A stretch of DNA of 64,000 nt, from NCBI GenBank assembly GCA_947498935.1, contig CANMMM010000010.1, positions 62,001 to 126,000 on the forward strand, in the 5' to 3' direction. Made by a program: the position numbers and the translations under genes. Each line of letters opens with the position of its first letter. Within the stretch, counting starts at the first letter, position 1. A model generated the notes under the pieces. The model was not told the DNA's origin and did not search any database. It worked only from the letters and a program-made list of their open reading frames with translations. Shown one piece after another: positions 41,748 through 51,903 of this stretch. The stretch is from an uncultured Aquimarina sp. (lineage in GTDB: Bacteria; Bacteroidota; Bacteroidia; Flavobacteriales; Flavobacteriaceae).

Positions 41748-44549
41748 ATGAAAAAAATTTTGATTTTCTGTGCACTTCTTGTTGTTGGAATTACAAGTGC
41801 ACAAGAAACGGGTACTGTTACAGGTACATTAGTAGACAAAGAGGCAGGTGATCAACCACTTCCCTTTGCGAATGTATTAATTAAAGGAACCTCTAAAGGT
41901 ACCACTACAGATTTCGATGGTATATACACTATAGAAAACATCCCTTCTGGAACGTATACTATAGAATTTAGTTTCGTCGGGTATGAATCACTTGAAAAAG
42001 AGGTTGTAATCATTGCTGACGAAACGATTACAGTGAATGCTGCTATTGGTGCTAGTGCTGCTGCGTTAGACGAAGTAATCATTAAAACCACTGTTAAGAA
42101 AGAGTCTGAAGCTGCTATCTTATTAGAGCAAAAAAATGCAGTAAACATTCAACAAAAAATTGGTGCACAAGAACTCTCCAAAAAAGGGGTTAGTGATGTA
42201 GCGACTGGTTTAACAAAAGCAACTGGGATCTCTAAACAGAGTGATAAGTTATACGTACGAGGCTTAGGAGACCGCTATAATACTGCATACCTAAATGGAT
42301 TACCCATCCCTTCTTTAAATCCTAAATTAAAATTAATTGACCTTGGGATCTTCCCTACTGATATTGTAGAGAACCTAGGGATATACAAAACATATGCTCC
42401 TGATATTTATGGAGATTTTGCGGGAGCTAGTGTAAATATCGATACCAAGGATCGTCCTGGAAAAGGATTTCTTAAAATTGGTTTTAAATCAGGGATCAAT
42501 ACCAATGCTGTAGGTAACAAATTCTATTTATTAGATGGTGGCCGATATGACCAATGGGGATTAGATGATGGGTCTAGAAGAGTCCCTATTTTCTTAGATA
42601 TTCCTGAATACAATTACCGTAGTACTGATATTGACTATTTTCCTTTTGACACTTCCTTTAACCCAAGAGAACGATTCAATGCTCCTGATGGTGGGTTTAG
42701 CATTTCGGGCGGAAAAAGTATCCAACTAGGAGAAAATACTTCACAAAAATTAGATGTATTGGTATCTGCTTCTTTTGATCAAGGGCACCAAACTGCCTTA
42801 GGTGGTAGTGAAGCTTCTTTTAACGCACAAGGAGGAACTATTTTTAATCTTCCTGACGCTAGCAGGTATCGATACAAAACCAATACGACGCTACTAGGAA
42901 GTTTAGGATATCGCTGGAATAGTGATAACAAGATTTTAGCGACATCATTATTTGTGAATGATACACAAGACGAATTGAGAGAAATGATTGGTATCGGTTC
43001 TGAAGCAGTAGATACTAGAATCTTCATTAGAAGAGGAACCTATCAGCAAAACAGCTTATTCACTCAGCAATTAACCGGAGAACACAGATTTAACGAAGGT
43101 GTATACAAAGTATCTTGGGGATTGGCTTATAACAGAGCAGAAGGACTCATCCCAGACAGAAGGCAGTTATTTTTTACAGAAACAGCGCCTGGTAGATTGA
43201 TATTAGGAGATAGAACAAGTCCTGACTTCGCAAACAATCAGCGCTTCTACCAAGAACTGATTGAAAATGATTATTCCGGAAGAGTGGATTTTGACTATAA
43301 CTTTGGAATCGACGAGGATGATAACTTTAAACATAAACTAACGGTTGGAATTGCTGAACGTTTCAAAGAAAGAGAATTTGAAGCCAATCAATTAAACTAC
43401 AATCTAAACAACTTTGTAAACACCCCTGTAGCGTTTGACAACCCAGACGCGCTTATCAACGAGGCTAATTTTAGCAACGGAACCTATCTCGTACTAGAAA
43501 ACTTAAATAATACGCGTATTTATGAGGCTGACCTACATACATTAGCTGCCTATGCAAATCTACAATACCAATTTTCAGATAAACTGATATTTAATGGAGG
43601 GCTACGCGCAGAATTATTCGAACAAAATATCTTCTACAGAGAGATTCAAGACTTAGAAACAGCTCCTTTTAGACAAAGAACTATAGAGGAAACATTTCTA
43701 CTACCCAGTATCAGTCTAAAATATGAGTTAAACGAGCAATCCAATTTACGTTTTGCTGCTAGTAAAACAGTAACCGTTCCAAAATTTACAGAAATTGCAC
43801 CTTTCTTAGAGGAAGATATAACAGAGGTAACTTTAGGAAACCCTATTGTCACGAATTCAGACAACTATAATGTAGATGTAAAATGGGAACATTTCCCTGA
43901 ACAAGCTGGTGAGTTGATCACTGCTACACTTTTTGCAAAATATATAGAAAACCCTATAGAAAAATTGTTTGTATCCTCTGCTGCTAACGTGAATACATTT
44001 ATCAACTCCGACAATGCTACTGTTTTAGGAGTAGAAGTAGAATACAAAAAGAATCTTGGTAACCTTTTTAAGGTAGAGGAAACTACTTGGAACAACCTCA
44101 ACTTTGGTATCAATGCTACACTGATGCACTCCGAAGTGACGATCGATCCTAATATCGTGACTTTTAACGGATCTAGTATTGCCCCAACCAACTTAAAAAG
44201 AAGACTGCAGGGAGCTTCTCCGTTTTTGATCAATACAGATCTTAGTTATGCCAAAGAAATAGCAGCACACTCGCTCATCGCTACGGTAGACTTTAACATC
44301 TTTGGAGACCGTATTTATGCTGCTGGAGGAATTGGCGCAGGAGATATTTTTGAAGATGGATATGGTACCCTCAACTTTAATGTTAAAGATCAGATAGGAG
44401 ACCATTTCGAAATCAGCTTTAAAGCCAAAAACCTACTAAATCCATCTGTGCGTAGATATCAAGATCAAGAAGATTTAGATAGAGAATTTACTACCTATAA
44501 CTATGATAATGGTATCAATATCAGCTTAGGTATTACCTACAAATTATAA
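41748..44549 (+). CDS. TonB-dependent receptor with CarboxypepD_reg-like domain, copy 1
   Basis: 933 residues. Signal peptide (1-19), a carboxypeptidase-regulatory-like domain (about 20-110, GTLVDKEAGDQPLPFANVLI, TDFDGIYTIENIPSGTYTI), a TonB plug with GVSDVATGLTKATGISK and GDFAGASVNIDTK, and a beta-barrel. It ends ISLGITYKL. It imports large substrates across the outer membrane using TonB energy. A beta-helix lipoprotein 36 bases downstream is probably its substrate-binding partner. Pho-box candidates upstream suggest a phosphorus-containing substrate. A paralogous pair follows. Confidence 0.95.
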   Translation: MKKILIFCALLVVGITSAQETGTVTGTLVDKEAGDQPLPFANVLIKGTSKGTTTDFDGIYTIENIPSGTYTIEFSFVGYESLEKEVVIIADETITVNAAIGASAAALDEVIIKTTVKKESEAAILLEQKNAVNIQQKIGAQELSKKGVSDVATGLTKATGISKQSDKLYVRGLGDRYNTAYLNGLPIPSLNPKLKLIDLGIFPTDIVENLGIYKTYAPDIYGDFAGASVNIDTKDRPGKGFLKIGFKSGINTNAVGNKFYLLDGGRYDQWGLDDGSRRVPIFLDIPEYNYRSTDIDYFPFDTSFNPRERFNAPDGGFSISGGKSIQLGENTSQKLDVLVSASFDQGHQTALGGSEASFNAQGGTIFNLPDASRYRYKTNTTLLGSLGYRWNSDNKILATSLFVNDTQDELREMIGIGSEAVDTRIFIRRGTYQQNSLFTQQLTGEHRFNEGVYKVSWGLAYNRAEGLIPDRRQLFFTETAPGRLILGDRTSPDFANNQRFYQELIENDYSGRVDFDYNFGIDEDDNFKHKLTVGIAERFKEREFEANQLNYNLNNFVNTPVAFDNPDALINEANFSNGTYLVLENLNNTRIYEADLHTLAAYANLQYQFSDKLIFNGGLRAELFEQNIFYREIQDLETAPFRQRTIEETFLLPSISLKYELNEQSNLRFAASKTVTVPKFTEIAPFLEEDITEVTLGNPIVTNSDNYNVDVKWEHFPEQAGELITATLFAKYIENPIEKLFVSSAANVNTFINSDNATVLGVEVEYKKNLGNLFKVEETTWNNLNFGINATLMHSEVTIDPNIVTFNGSSIAPTNLKRRLQGASPFLINTDLSYAKEIAAHSLIATVDFNIFGDRIYAAGGIGAGDIFEDGYGTLNFNVKDQIGDHFEISFKAKNLLNPSVRRYQDQEDLDREFTTYNYDNGINISLGITYKL

Positions 44550-44585
44550 TGACAAAAGAAACAGCGAACACAATTTTATATACAA

Positions 44586-45884
44586 ATGAAAACTAGAAAT
44601 TTAATTACAGGAATCTTATGTAGTGCATCTATCTTATTTAGTGCATGTACAATACAAGAAGATAATATTGGAGATATTATTATCAACCAAGGAGGGAATA
44701 CTGCTAATGAAACAGTAGTATTGCAAGGAGAGATTACAGAAAATACAACACTGGTAGCTTCTAAAGTATATGAGTTACAAGGAGGGGTTTCTGTAAAAGA
44801 AGGTGCTGTATTAACTATCGAAGCAGGTACTAGAATTATTGCTGGCGATGTAGGAGGAGTATTCTCGTACTTAGCCATCGAACAAGGAGCTAAAATAATG
44901 GCAGAAGGTACTGCTAGCCAACCTATCGTATTTACCTCTAGCAAAGCTACTCCTAATCCAGGAGACTGGGGAGGATTATTAATCGCTGGTAGAGCTCCTA
45001 TAAACAGACCCGGTTCTGTAGCGACTACAGAAGTAGCTAGCCTTACCTATGGAGGGGAAAATCCAGCAGACAATTCTGGTATCGTAAGATATGTACGTTT
45101 AGAATACACTGGTGGAAAAATCAACGCTGATGCAGAATATAACGGACTTTCTCTATACGGAGTAGGTAGTGGAACTACCTTAGAATTCATCCAAGCATTT
45201 AATGGAAATGATGATGGTATCGAGTTTTTTGGAGGTACTGCGAATCTAAAGTATGGTGTTGTTACTGGTGCTGGTGATGACTCTTTTGACTGGACTGATG
45301 GCTGGAATGGAAATGGACAGTTCTGGATTGCACAACAAACCACTAATGCTGGAGACAGAGGAATCGAAGCAGACAATCTAAAGTCTAACAATGCGGCTGC
45401 ACCATTTTCTAACCCTACACTAGCTAACATCACATTAATAGGTGCAGATGATGGTGATGGAAAAAACAAAGGAATCTTATTAAGAAGAGGAACTAAGCTA
45501 ACGCTACACAATGCTATTGTAAAAGGATTCCCAAGCAAAGGGGTAGAATTAAACGATGCGCAAACATTTACAAACCTAAATGCCAATGAAATCGTTATTA
45601 ACAACTCTATCATCCAAAATGAGAACGCATTTGATGTTAGTAGCGGTACTGCTACAGTAGACCTATCAGATTTTAGTGCTTTCTATAACTATACAACTGG
45701 TGGAACTGAAATCCCTGATGCATTCGAAATCAATGGTATCGTAGGAACCTATAGCTACACAGCTGCTGCTGACGGGGTAGATAACTTCGATCCATCTACC
45801 TTAGGAGCATTCTTTACGGCTGCTAACTATGCTGGAGCATTACAAAAAGACGATACTTGGACTAATGGTTGGACTCGTTTATAA
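44586..45884 (+). CDS. Beta-helix lipoprotein, partner of TonB receptor 1
   Basis: 432 residues. Lipoprotein signal with lipobox FSAC (Cys21) and acidic residues after it. The rest is rich in short strands separated by turns (VYELQGGVSVKEGAVLTIEA, LAIEQGAKIMAEGTASQPIV, NPGDWGGLLIAGRAPI), typical of a right-handed parallel beta-helix. Similar proteins, sometimes mislabelled as multidrug transporters, accompany TonB receptors. It probably sits on the outer membrane surface and helps capture the substrate. A strong terminator follows. Confidence 0.88.
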   Translation: MKTRNLITGILCSASILFSACTIQEDNIGDIIINQGGNTANETVVLQGEITENTTLVASKVYELQGGVSVKEGAVLTIEAGTRIIAGDVGGVFSYLAIEQGAKIMAEGTASQPIVFTSSKATPNPGDWGGLLIAGRAPINRPGSVATTEVASLTYGGENPADNSGIVRYVRLEYTGGKINADAEYNGLSLYGVGSGTTLEFIQAFNGNDDGIEFFGGTANLKYGVVTGAGDDSFDWTDGWNGNGQFWIAQQTTNAGDRGIEADNLKSNNAAAPFSNPTLANITLIGADDGDGKNKGILLRRGTKLTLHNAIVKGFPSKGVELNDAQTFTNLNANEIVINNSIIQNENAFDVSSGTATVDLSDFSAFYNYTTGGTEIPDAFEINGIVGTYSYTAAADGVDNFDPSTLGAFFTAANYAGALQKDDTWTNGWTRL

Positions 45885-45915
45885 TCGAACCCACCTCCCA
45901 TAATATGCAAAAAAG

Positions 45916-45948
45916 CACCTTGGCATGTCTGCCAAGGTGTTTTTTTTA
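45916..45948 (+). terminator. Terminator after the first TonB/lipoprotein pair
   Basis: 9-bp stem CACCTTGGC / GCCAAGGTG with a 6-nt loop and an eight-T tail, preceded by an A-run. Confidence 0.95.
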
Positions 45949-46233
45949 TACCACCCATAAAAGTCGTAACCAATAACCATAGTTACAAACCTCAACCAGT
46001 ACCATGACTCCTAGTTAACTTTGAGATAATATCCACTGCTAGTATTATGAAAATAATAGGACACTAAAAATGACGTCAAAAACAATTCCAAACACAACCA
46101 CAAGACAAACAATACATTACACATACTTTATTAAAACTACCTTAAAAAAACACGCATACTAGACCGATTTTAAATCACATTTATTTAATCCAAGAATAAC
46201 ACTGACATAAAGAAAATTATCCCAAAACCTTTG
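45949..46233. other. AT-rich gap before the candidate small RNA
   Basis: About 285 bases with no frame of note. It contains scattered A/T runs and no clear operator. Confidence 0.55.
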
Positions 46234-46382
46234 TTATTTGTATTCGAATTTATAGACGATACCACATACACTTTTGCACTACTAAAAAAGTAGTACCATA
46301 TAACGATACGTGTTCGTAGAAGACTGAAAAATCATTAATATCCAACAACATTAATGCCCCTTTTCGGTCTTCTCTTTTTTTA
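46234..46382 (+). ncRNA. Candidate small RNA or orphan leader
   Basis: An isolated copy of the promoter-like element of both TonB receptor genes (TTATTTGTATTCGAATTT at 46234-46251) is followed by a small ACTAC/GTAGT hairpin (279-291 of the kilobase) and a strong terminator. The terminator stem is 13 bp, AGAAGACTGAAAA / TTTTCGGTCTTCT, with an inner 7-bp stem CATTAAT/ATTAATG, then a T-run at 46375-46381. The transcript would be about 130 nt. No start codon or coding frame fits. It could be an sRNA, or an attenuated leader for the receptor gene 460 bases further on. Confidence 0.4.
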
Positions 46383-46844
46383 GAGCACTTCATCCTTTTT
46401 ACAATTACGGATCAACACGGCTAATTTGCACAATGGCACATCTACTTACTACTCTAATTCCCTTATCACTTACAACAAATCTTTGCAAAAAAACGATAAA
46501 AAACTCCTAAAAAAACATAAAATCATAGATGTATCACTAACTTAAATTATCCGAATGTTAAGCCACTAACGATCATCTTCTTGGATTTAACTTCTACTTA
46601 AAAAACTCATAACATTAGTATTTCCATACCCTATACATCTATCTGTAATTCCATAGCATTCAAAAACCAAAAACCCCCTATATAACAATACCTTACCTAA
46701 AAAAATTCTACTACTTAAGAGACTTCTTACTAAAAAAAAACAACACCACCTTCCATTACAATCCCATAAAAAAAGCATAATAATAGGGTAATTCATTCTA
46801 CTGTAAAACCGTATTTATTTGTACCAGAATTTTACGAATACGAA
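46383..46844. other. AT-rich leader of TonB receptor 2
   Basis: 460 bases without a convincing gene. Near its end, TTATTTGTACCAGAATTT at 46815-46832 matches the element before receptor 1 (TTATTTGCACCGAATTT) and is the probable core promoter. No 11-bp TAACAT repeat is seen, only single AATGTTA and TAACATT words. Confidence 0.55.
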
Positions 46845-49610
46845 ATGAAAAAATTATTGATTGCAGTTGCACTACTTATTCTTGGAGTAGGATATGCACA
46901 AGACACCGGAACTATAGCCGGAAGACTCTCAGACAAAGAGAGTGGAAACCAACCCCTTCCCTTTGCCAATATTGTAATAGTAGGAACTACTTTAGGAACT
47001 TCCTCCGATTTCGATGGTAACTATGAAATCCCCAATGTCCCTGTAGGAACCTATACCTTAGAGTTTAGTTTTACAGGGTATCAAAATTTACGGATCCCTG
47101 ATGTGGTAGTAGCTCCAGACAAAGTTACTGTCATTGATGCTGCCATAGGTGCCACTGCTGCTACTTTAGATGAGGTAATTATCAAAGTACAAACAAGTAA
47201 AGAACGTGAGGAAGCATTACTACTTGCTCAAAAAAATGCTATAGAAATCAAACAAGCTATTGGAGCTGAAGAACTTTCTAGAAAAGGTATTAGTAATGCC
47301 GAACAAGCAGTTACTAAAGCATCAGGTATTACAAAAGTAGCTTCAAGAGGTATATTTGTTCGCGGATTAGATGAAAGGTATAATTATTTAACTATAAACA
47401 ATTTACCTACATCTCCTGTTAATTGGGAAACAAAAACTCCTTCTTTAGATCTTTTTGATTCTTCAATTATTCAAAATATTGATATAAACAAAATATTCTA
47501 CTCTTCTTTATATGGAGATTTCGCGGGAGCTACTATAAATGTTAACACAAAAGCTATTCCTACAAAATCTTACACAAAGATTAGTATGGGTGCTGGTATT
47601 AATTTACAATCGGCAGACAATATTTTTAAAACAGATAAAGAAAATGGAAATTTACATTATTTTGGATTTGGCGGAGCAGATTCTAGAAGAATACCTAATG
47701 CATTAAGTAATGAAAATATTAACTCTCCTGAAGTTTACAATGCATCTGGTCAAAGTGCAGTAAATGCATTTGAAGCAGACTGGAACACTGAAACTATAGA
47801 CACACCTATCTCTTTTAGCACTACAATTGAAAATGCAGGGTTTTTACAGAAAAATGATAAACGAAGAACTGCTTACTTCATTAGCGCTAACTATGGCAAC
47901 TCTTTCAATTCTAAAATAGGAGAAAGCTTCTTAAGAAATCCAAGCGGTGCGCTTATCAGAAGAATTAATAGAGCTAATAGCTTTGATTTTCAAACAAATT
48001 CTAGTTTGTTATTATCTGCTTTCGATAAAAGTGAAAAAAATTCAATTGCATTAAACTATTTATTTTTGAAAACAACTTCAAATAATGTTAATGATAATTT
48101 TGGAAGATATAGTGAAGTTGCTGCTAATTTACAAGGTATAGATGCTAAATACCAACAAACTACACTAAATCAACTACAAGTGGTAGGTAAATATAAATTT
48201 TCGTCTAGTAATCTAAATTATGGGGCTACTTACGGCAATTCAAATTTTGCACAACCTGATAATTCAGTAATCACACTAGAGGAAATAGAATCTGACGACT
48301 TGGTTTTTTCTGTAAATTCTGGACGGCTTTACAAATATTACTTAGATAATGAAAGTAATAATTTTGCCGCAACACTTTCTTATGATCTAAACTTTATTAC
48401 AGCTAAAAGTGAAAATGAAAACACTTTTAAAATTGGAGCAGATTATAATTCAGAAAATCTTGATATTTTTAATAGGTTTATTTTAGTAAATACTAACGTT
48501 GGGCAATCAATTATAGATATAAATGATATAGATAATTCTATAGATAATTTATTCATTAATGGGATCGCAAGTTATAATGAATTAGTAGATACTAGATTTC
48601 TTGATGTAACTACAGATATAATTGCTGGTTATTCAAATTACAATCATAATTTTAGTGATAATTTTAGTTTTCAATTAGGAGTTAGAGTAGAAAATTTTAC
48701 CAGAACAGTAGGTGAAGAATCTCAATCTACACCAGAATTTAGATTTGATGAATTATTTATTCTACCAAGCTTTAATTTACGGTATATCATTAATAACAAA
48801 TCTAATTTAAGATTGGCTGGTAGTAAAACATATACTAGACCAAAAAACATTGAAATTGCAAGTATTACAAGGCAAAATTCTATTGGGGATTTAATTACTG
48901 GAAACCCTAATTTAAAAAATTCAGACAACTTCAACTTAGACTTAAAATATGAAGTTTTTCCGAATAGTAAAAGTGTTTTCAGTGTAAATTTATTTGGTAA
49001 ATATATCGACAAACCAATAGAAAGATTGGTTGCGGATAATGAATCTTTTATACAAACAGTTTTTAGAAATACCGACGAAGCAATTGTATATGGTGCTGAA
49101 TTTGAAATAAGAACACCACTTGGATTTATACTCCGAAGTGACAAACTTAATAACATAATACTTGGCTCTAATATAACACTAATGAGTTCTGAGAGTAATA
49201 TATCATCGAAATTACAAAATCAACTAAATTTAACTAATAGTAGTAGAAGATTACAAGGAGCCTCTGATTTTTTATTAAATGCAGATATAACATATAACGC
49301 TGATTTCAATGATAAACTGAAAAGTGAATTCACAATTGTGTTTAATACTTTTAGTGAAAGGATTAGTGCCGTGGGATCTGGTGCTTCAACTGTTACCTAT
49401 GATGATGAATTTGAAAAGCCTTTTAATAATCTTTCATTTTTATGGAAAAACAAAATCAATGAAAAACTAGGCATTAATCTAAAAGTAAATAATATACTAG
49501 ATGACACTTATGAAAGAGTGATTAAATCTAACATAGGGTCTGAAGATGTAAGTAATATAAAGTATACTATTGGGAGATCAATTTCTCTATCTGCCAGCTA
49601 TAAATTCTAA
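46845..49610 (+). CDS. TonB-dependent receptor, copy 2
   Basis: 921 residues with the same layout as copy 1: signal peptide (1-18), CarboxypepD_reg-like domain (GRLSDKESGNQPLPFANIVI, SDFDGNYEIPNVPVGTYTLE), plug (GISNAEQAVTKASGITKVAS, LYGDFAGATINVNTK), and barrel ending SLSASYKF. The first 160 residues are close to copy 1. From about residue 170 the sequence diverges and the DNA becomes clearly more AT-rich, with many AAT, TTT and ATA codons. This suggests a recombined barrel of different origin. A lipoprotein partner follows. Confidence 0.93.
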   Translation: MKKLLIAVALLILGVGYAQDTGTIAGRLSDKESGNQPLPFANIVIVGTTLGTSSDFDGNYEIPNVPVGTYTLEFSFTGYQNLRIPDVVVAPDKVTVIDAAIGATAATLDEVIIKVQTSKEREEALLLAQKNAIEIKQAIGAEELSRKGISNAEQAVTKASGITKVASRGIFVRGLDERYNYLTINNLPTSPVNWETKTPSLDLFDSSIIQNIDINKIFYSSLYGDFAGATINVNTKAIPTKSYTKISMGAGINLQSADNIFKTDKENGNLHYFGFGGADSRRIPNALSNENINSPEVYNASGQSAVNAFEADWNTETIDTPISFSTTIENAGFLQKNDKRRTAYFISANYGNSFNSKIGESFLRNPSGALIRRINRANSFDFQTNSSLLLSAFDKSEKNSIALNYLFLKTTSNNVNDNFGRYSEVAANLQGIDAKYQQTTLNQLQVVGKYKFSSSNLNYGATYGNSNFAQPDNSVITLEEIESDDLVFSVNSGRLYKYYLDNESNNFAATLSYDLNFITAKSENENTFKIGADYNSENLDIFNRFILVNTNVGQSIIDINDIDNSIDNLFINGIASYNELVDTRFLDVTTDIIAGYSNYNHNFSDNFSFQLGVRVENFTRTVGEESQSTPEFRFDELFILPSFNLRYIINNKSNLRLAGSKTYTRPKNIEIASITRQNSIGDLITGNPNLKNSDNFNLDLKYEVFPNSKSVFSVNLFGKYIDKPIERLVADNESFIQTVFRNTDEAIVYGAEFEIRTPLGFILRSDKLNNIILGSNITLMSSESNISSKLQNQLNLTNSSRRLQGASDFLLNADITYNADFNDKLKSEFTIVFNTFSERISAVGSGASTVTYDDEFEKPFNNLSFLWKNKINEKLGINLKVNNILDDTYERVIKSNIGSEDVSNIKYTIGRSISLSASYKF

Positions 49611-49651
49611 AATAACCAACATAATATTTTTATAAATTAAACTTGAAAACA

Positions 49652-50887
49652 ATGAAAATGAATCGTCTTTTTTTAACGTTGACAACTTTTGCTGCTGTAA
49701 GCGCATTTGTAAGTTGTAGTGATGATGATACAACAACTGAACCTATACCTTCTACAGAACTTAGTAGTGAAATAGATGCTGAAGGTAATTGGAATACTAA
49801 AGCTGTTGAAATTTTTAGCTCTAAAATTGATGGAAACAATGGAACTGGAGCTAACGAAGATGCATTTGCTTGGACTGTAGCAAAAGGTGGTACGACATTA
49901 CCTATAGGGAATGACATTTCAACAACAGAAATTCTTGAAGGTGAAATAACTACTGATCTCGAACTTGATGCATCTATTGTATATGAATTAAGAGGTGCTG
50001 TTTTTGTTAAATCGGGAGCTACTTTAACAATACCTGCTGGTACAGTAATTGTTGCTGATGCATCTAATAATGCCAATACAGATATATCAGATGTTACAGC
50101 AGCAGATGTTCTTATTGCTAATAAAGGTGGAAAGATTATTGCCAACGGAACTGGTAGTAATCCTATTATTTTTACTTCTGCACAAGGTACTTCTGGTTCT
50201 TGGGGAGGAATTGTATTACTTGGTGATGCTCCTATAAATATAGCAAGTGGTAATGCAGAAATTGCTGATAATGTTGGAGAAGACCTCCCTTATGGAGGAA
50301 GTAATGCAAGTGATAACTCTGGTACTTTAAACTATGTTATTTTAGCATACCCTGGTACTCAAATTAATACAGACTCTGAATATAATGGATTCTCATTCTA
50401 CGCTGTTGGTTCTGGAACTACTTTAACTAACTTGGAAGTTGTACAAGGAAAAGATGATGGATTTGAATGGTTTGGAGGAACTGTAAATGCAACAAACTTA
50501 GTTACAGAAAATTTTGATGATGCTATTGATTGTGCAGAAGGATTTGTTGGAACTCTTGACAATGTACTTGCAAATCAGCCTGAAGGTGCTGACCACTGTA
50601 TAGAATTTGACAACTTAAAATCAAATAACGACGCTACTCCAAGATCAAGACCTACTGTTAAAAATGCAACTTTTAATTCTGTTGGTGCTGACGATGCTAT
50701 CAAATTAAGAAGAGGAGCTTCTGTAATTTTAGAAAACATTGTTATAAACATAGATGGAACTAGCAATGCTAACTTTGAAATTGATGATCTATCTACTGCT
50801 TTAAAAATACAAGATGGAACTACAATATTCAAAAATATAAAACTAGATACAGAGAATGTAAGTTTTGATGGTAACATCAACTTATAA
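49652..50887 (+). CDS. Beta-helix lipoprotein, partner of TonB receptor 2
   Basis: 411 residues. Lipobox FVSC with DDDT residues after it; paralogue of the lipoprotein at 44586. Shared phrases include VYELRGAVFVKSGATLTIPA, GSNPIIFTSAQGTSGSWGGI and SEYNGFSFYAVGSGTTLTNL. ATG at 49652 is preferred over a TTG three codons upstream, as it gives the normal signal peptide. It probably works with the receptor 41 bases upstream. It shares the AT-rich composition of that gene, so the two moved together. Confidence 0.88.
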   Translation: MKMNRLFLTLTTFAAVSAFVSCSDDDTTTEPIPSTELSSEIDAEGNWNTKAVEIFSSKIDGNNGTGANEDAFAWTVAKGGTTLPIGNDISTTEILEGEITTDLELDASIVYELRGAVFVKSGATLTIPAGTVIVADASNNANTDISDVTAADVLIANKGGKIIANGTGSNPIIFTSAQGTSGSWGGIVLLGDAPINIASGNAEIADNVGEDLPYGGSNASDNSGTLNYVILAYPGTQINTDSEYNGFSFYAVGSGTTLTNLEVVQGKDDGFEWFGGTVNATNLVTENFDDAIDCAEGFVGTLDNVLANQPEGADHCIEFDNLKSNNDATPRSRPTVKNATFNSVGADDAIKLRRGASVILENIVINIDGTSNANFEIDDLSTALKIQDGTTIFKNIKLDTENVSFDGNINL

Positions 50888-50910
50888 TGATTAATATTTT
50901 ACCAATCAAA

Positions 50911-50940
50911 AAAAGACTGTCTACATAGGCAGTCTTTTTT
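50911..50940 (+). terminator. Terminator after the second pair
   Basis: 9-bp stem AAAAGACTG / CAGTCTTTT with a 10-nt loop, tailed by T residues. Confidence 0.92.
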
Positions 50941-51320
50941 GTTAGTGATATCCTCTTTTTTAAAAACACCCTTAAAAAACATAACCAAACGAACCACTAT
51001 GTGTAAAAATAAGTGCTGATTTTTAAAAAAATTGTGTCGATATATCATCAGTACACTTAGGCATACTATTCCTACTCTAATTCCCCGTATCATTTACAAA
51101 AAAACACCCAAAAACCTACAATAATAACCGATAATCTTAATAAACACTGTTAATGAAGTAGTTATATTCCTTACAGATGAAAGAAAAAACTTTCACTAAA
51201 AATGGATGAAAAAAGCCAAAATATTACGGAATAACCTTAATTTCTTAAATAATTAACGATAAAAACTATTGTTTTTAGCATTAAAATTGTACTTTTATCA
51301 TCCCAAAATAGCTACACCCT
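50941..51320. other. Gap with a possible promoter for the small T9SS gene
   Basis: 380 bases, mostly AT-rich without a gene. Near the end TTG (51269-51271) and TACTTTT (51290-51296), separated by 18 bases, form a weak match to the Bacteroidota promoter for the gene at 51321. Confidence 0.45.
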
Positions 51321-51653
51321 ATGAGAAAAATTTACTTATCGTTTTTATGTACTTCTCTACTATGCCTTTCGCTATCAGCGATGCAGGCGCAGCCTGTAGA
51401 AGATGGAGATACTAAGGAATTTGTAGAAAGCGTAGATATATTCCCCAATCCCGCTAAAAGTAACAAATTATACATTACCTCCAAATCTGGTAGAACCAAA
51501 ATGATTTCTGCCTATAATGTACTCGGAGAACGCGTCATGTTTGAAGTACTAACCACTAAAGAGTTAGACATTTCTTCATTACCTGTAGGAGTATATATCT
51601 TAAGAATCAAAGTAGGGAAAGAAACTTTTTCTAAAAAATTAATTAGAAATTAA
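51321..51653 (+). CDS. Very short T9SS type A sorting-domain protein
   Basis: 110 residues. Signal peptide (about 1-25, ending MQAQ), a 15-residue acidic linker (VEDGDTKEFVESV), then a complete type IX secretion sorting domain: DIFPNPAKSNKLYITSK, MISAYNVLGERV, ELDISSLPVGVYILRIKVG and the terminal KLIRN. The T9SS domain normally follows a large cargo, and here almost nothing else is present. It may be a small secreted peptide, a decayed cargo gene, or a sorting-domain decoy. The length is complete, with a normal stop. Confidence 0.9.
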   Translation: MRKIYLSFLCTSLLCLSLSAMQAQPVEDGDTKEFVESVDIFPNPAKSNKLYITSKSGRTKMISAYNVLGERVMFEVLTTKELDISSLPVGVYILRIKVGKETFSKKLIRN

Positions 51654-51743
51654 CCGCACAGACACCACAGCTACTACATATAGTAAGCTTTAGGTTATTT
51701 TTTTATACTCTTTTTTAAGTCCTGTAGCGGTAATCACGTATGT

Positions 51744-51761
51744 AAGTCGTTTAAACCACTT
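51744..51761 (+). repeat. MITE-like inverted-end remnant
   Basis: AAGTCGTTTAAACCACTT, two facing element ends joined as at 25471-25490, between the two T9SS genes. Confidence 0.5.
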
Positions 51762-51903
51762 AATTTATAAAAAATACGCATACCCCGTATCAGTATACTA
51801 CTTGTAGATTATCATTTAGTTAACTATACTAACCACACAATACAGTTGTTTCAAACAATACTTATGTTTGTTGTATATCAGTACTACAACAAACCTGTCA
51901 GAC

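Noticed and set aside
45047..45613. 188-codon frame antisense to the beta-helix lipoprotein
   Set aside because: A shadow of a repetitive Gly/Asn-rich gene; no independent signal.
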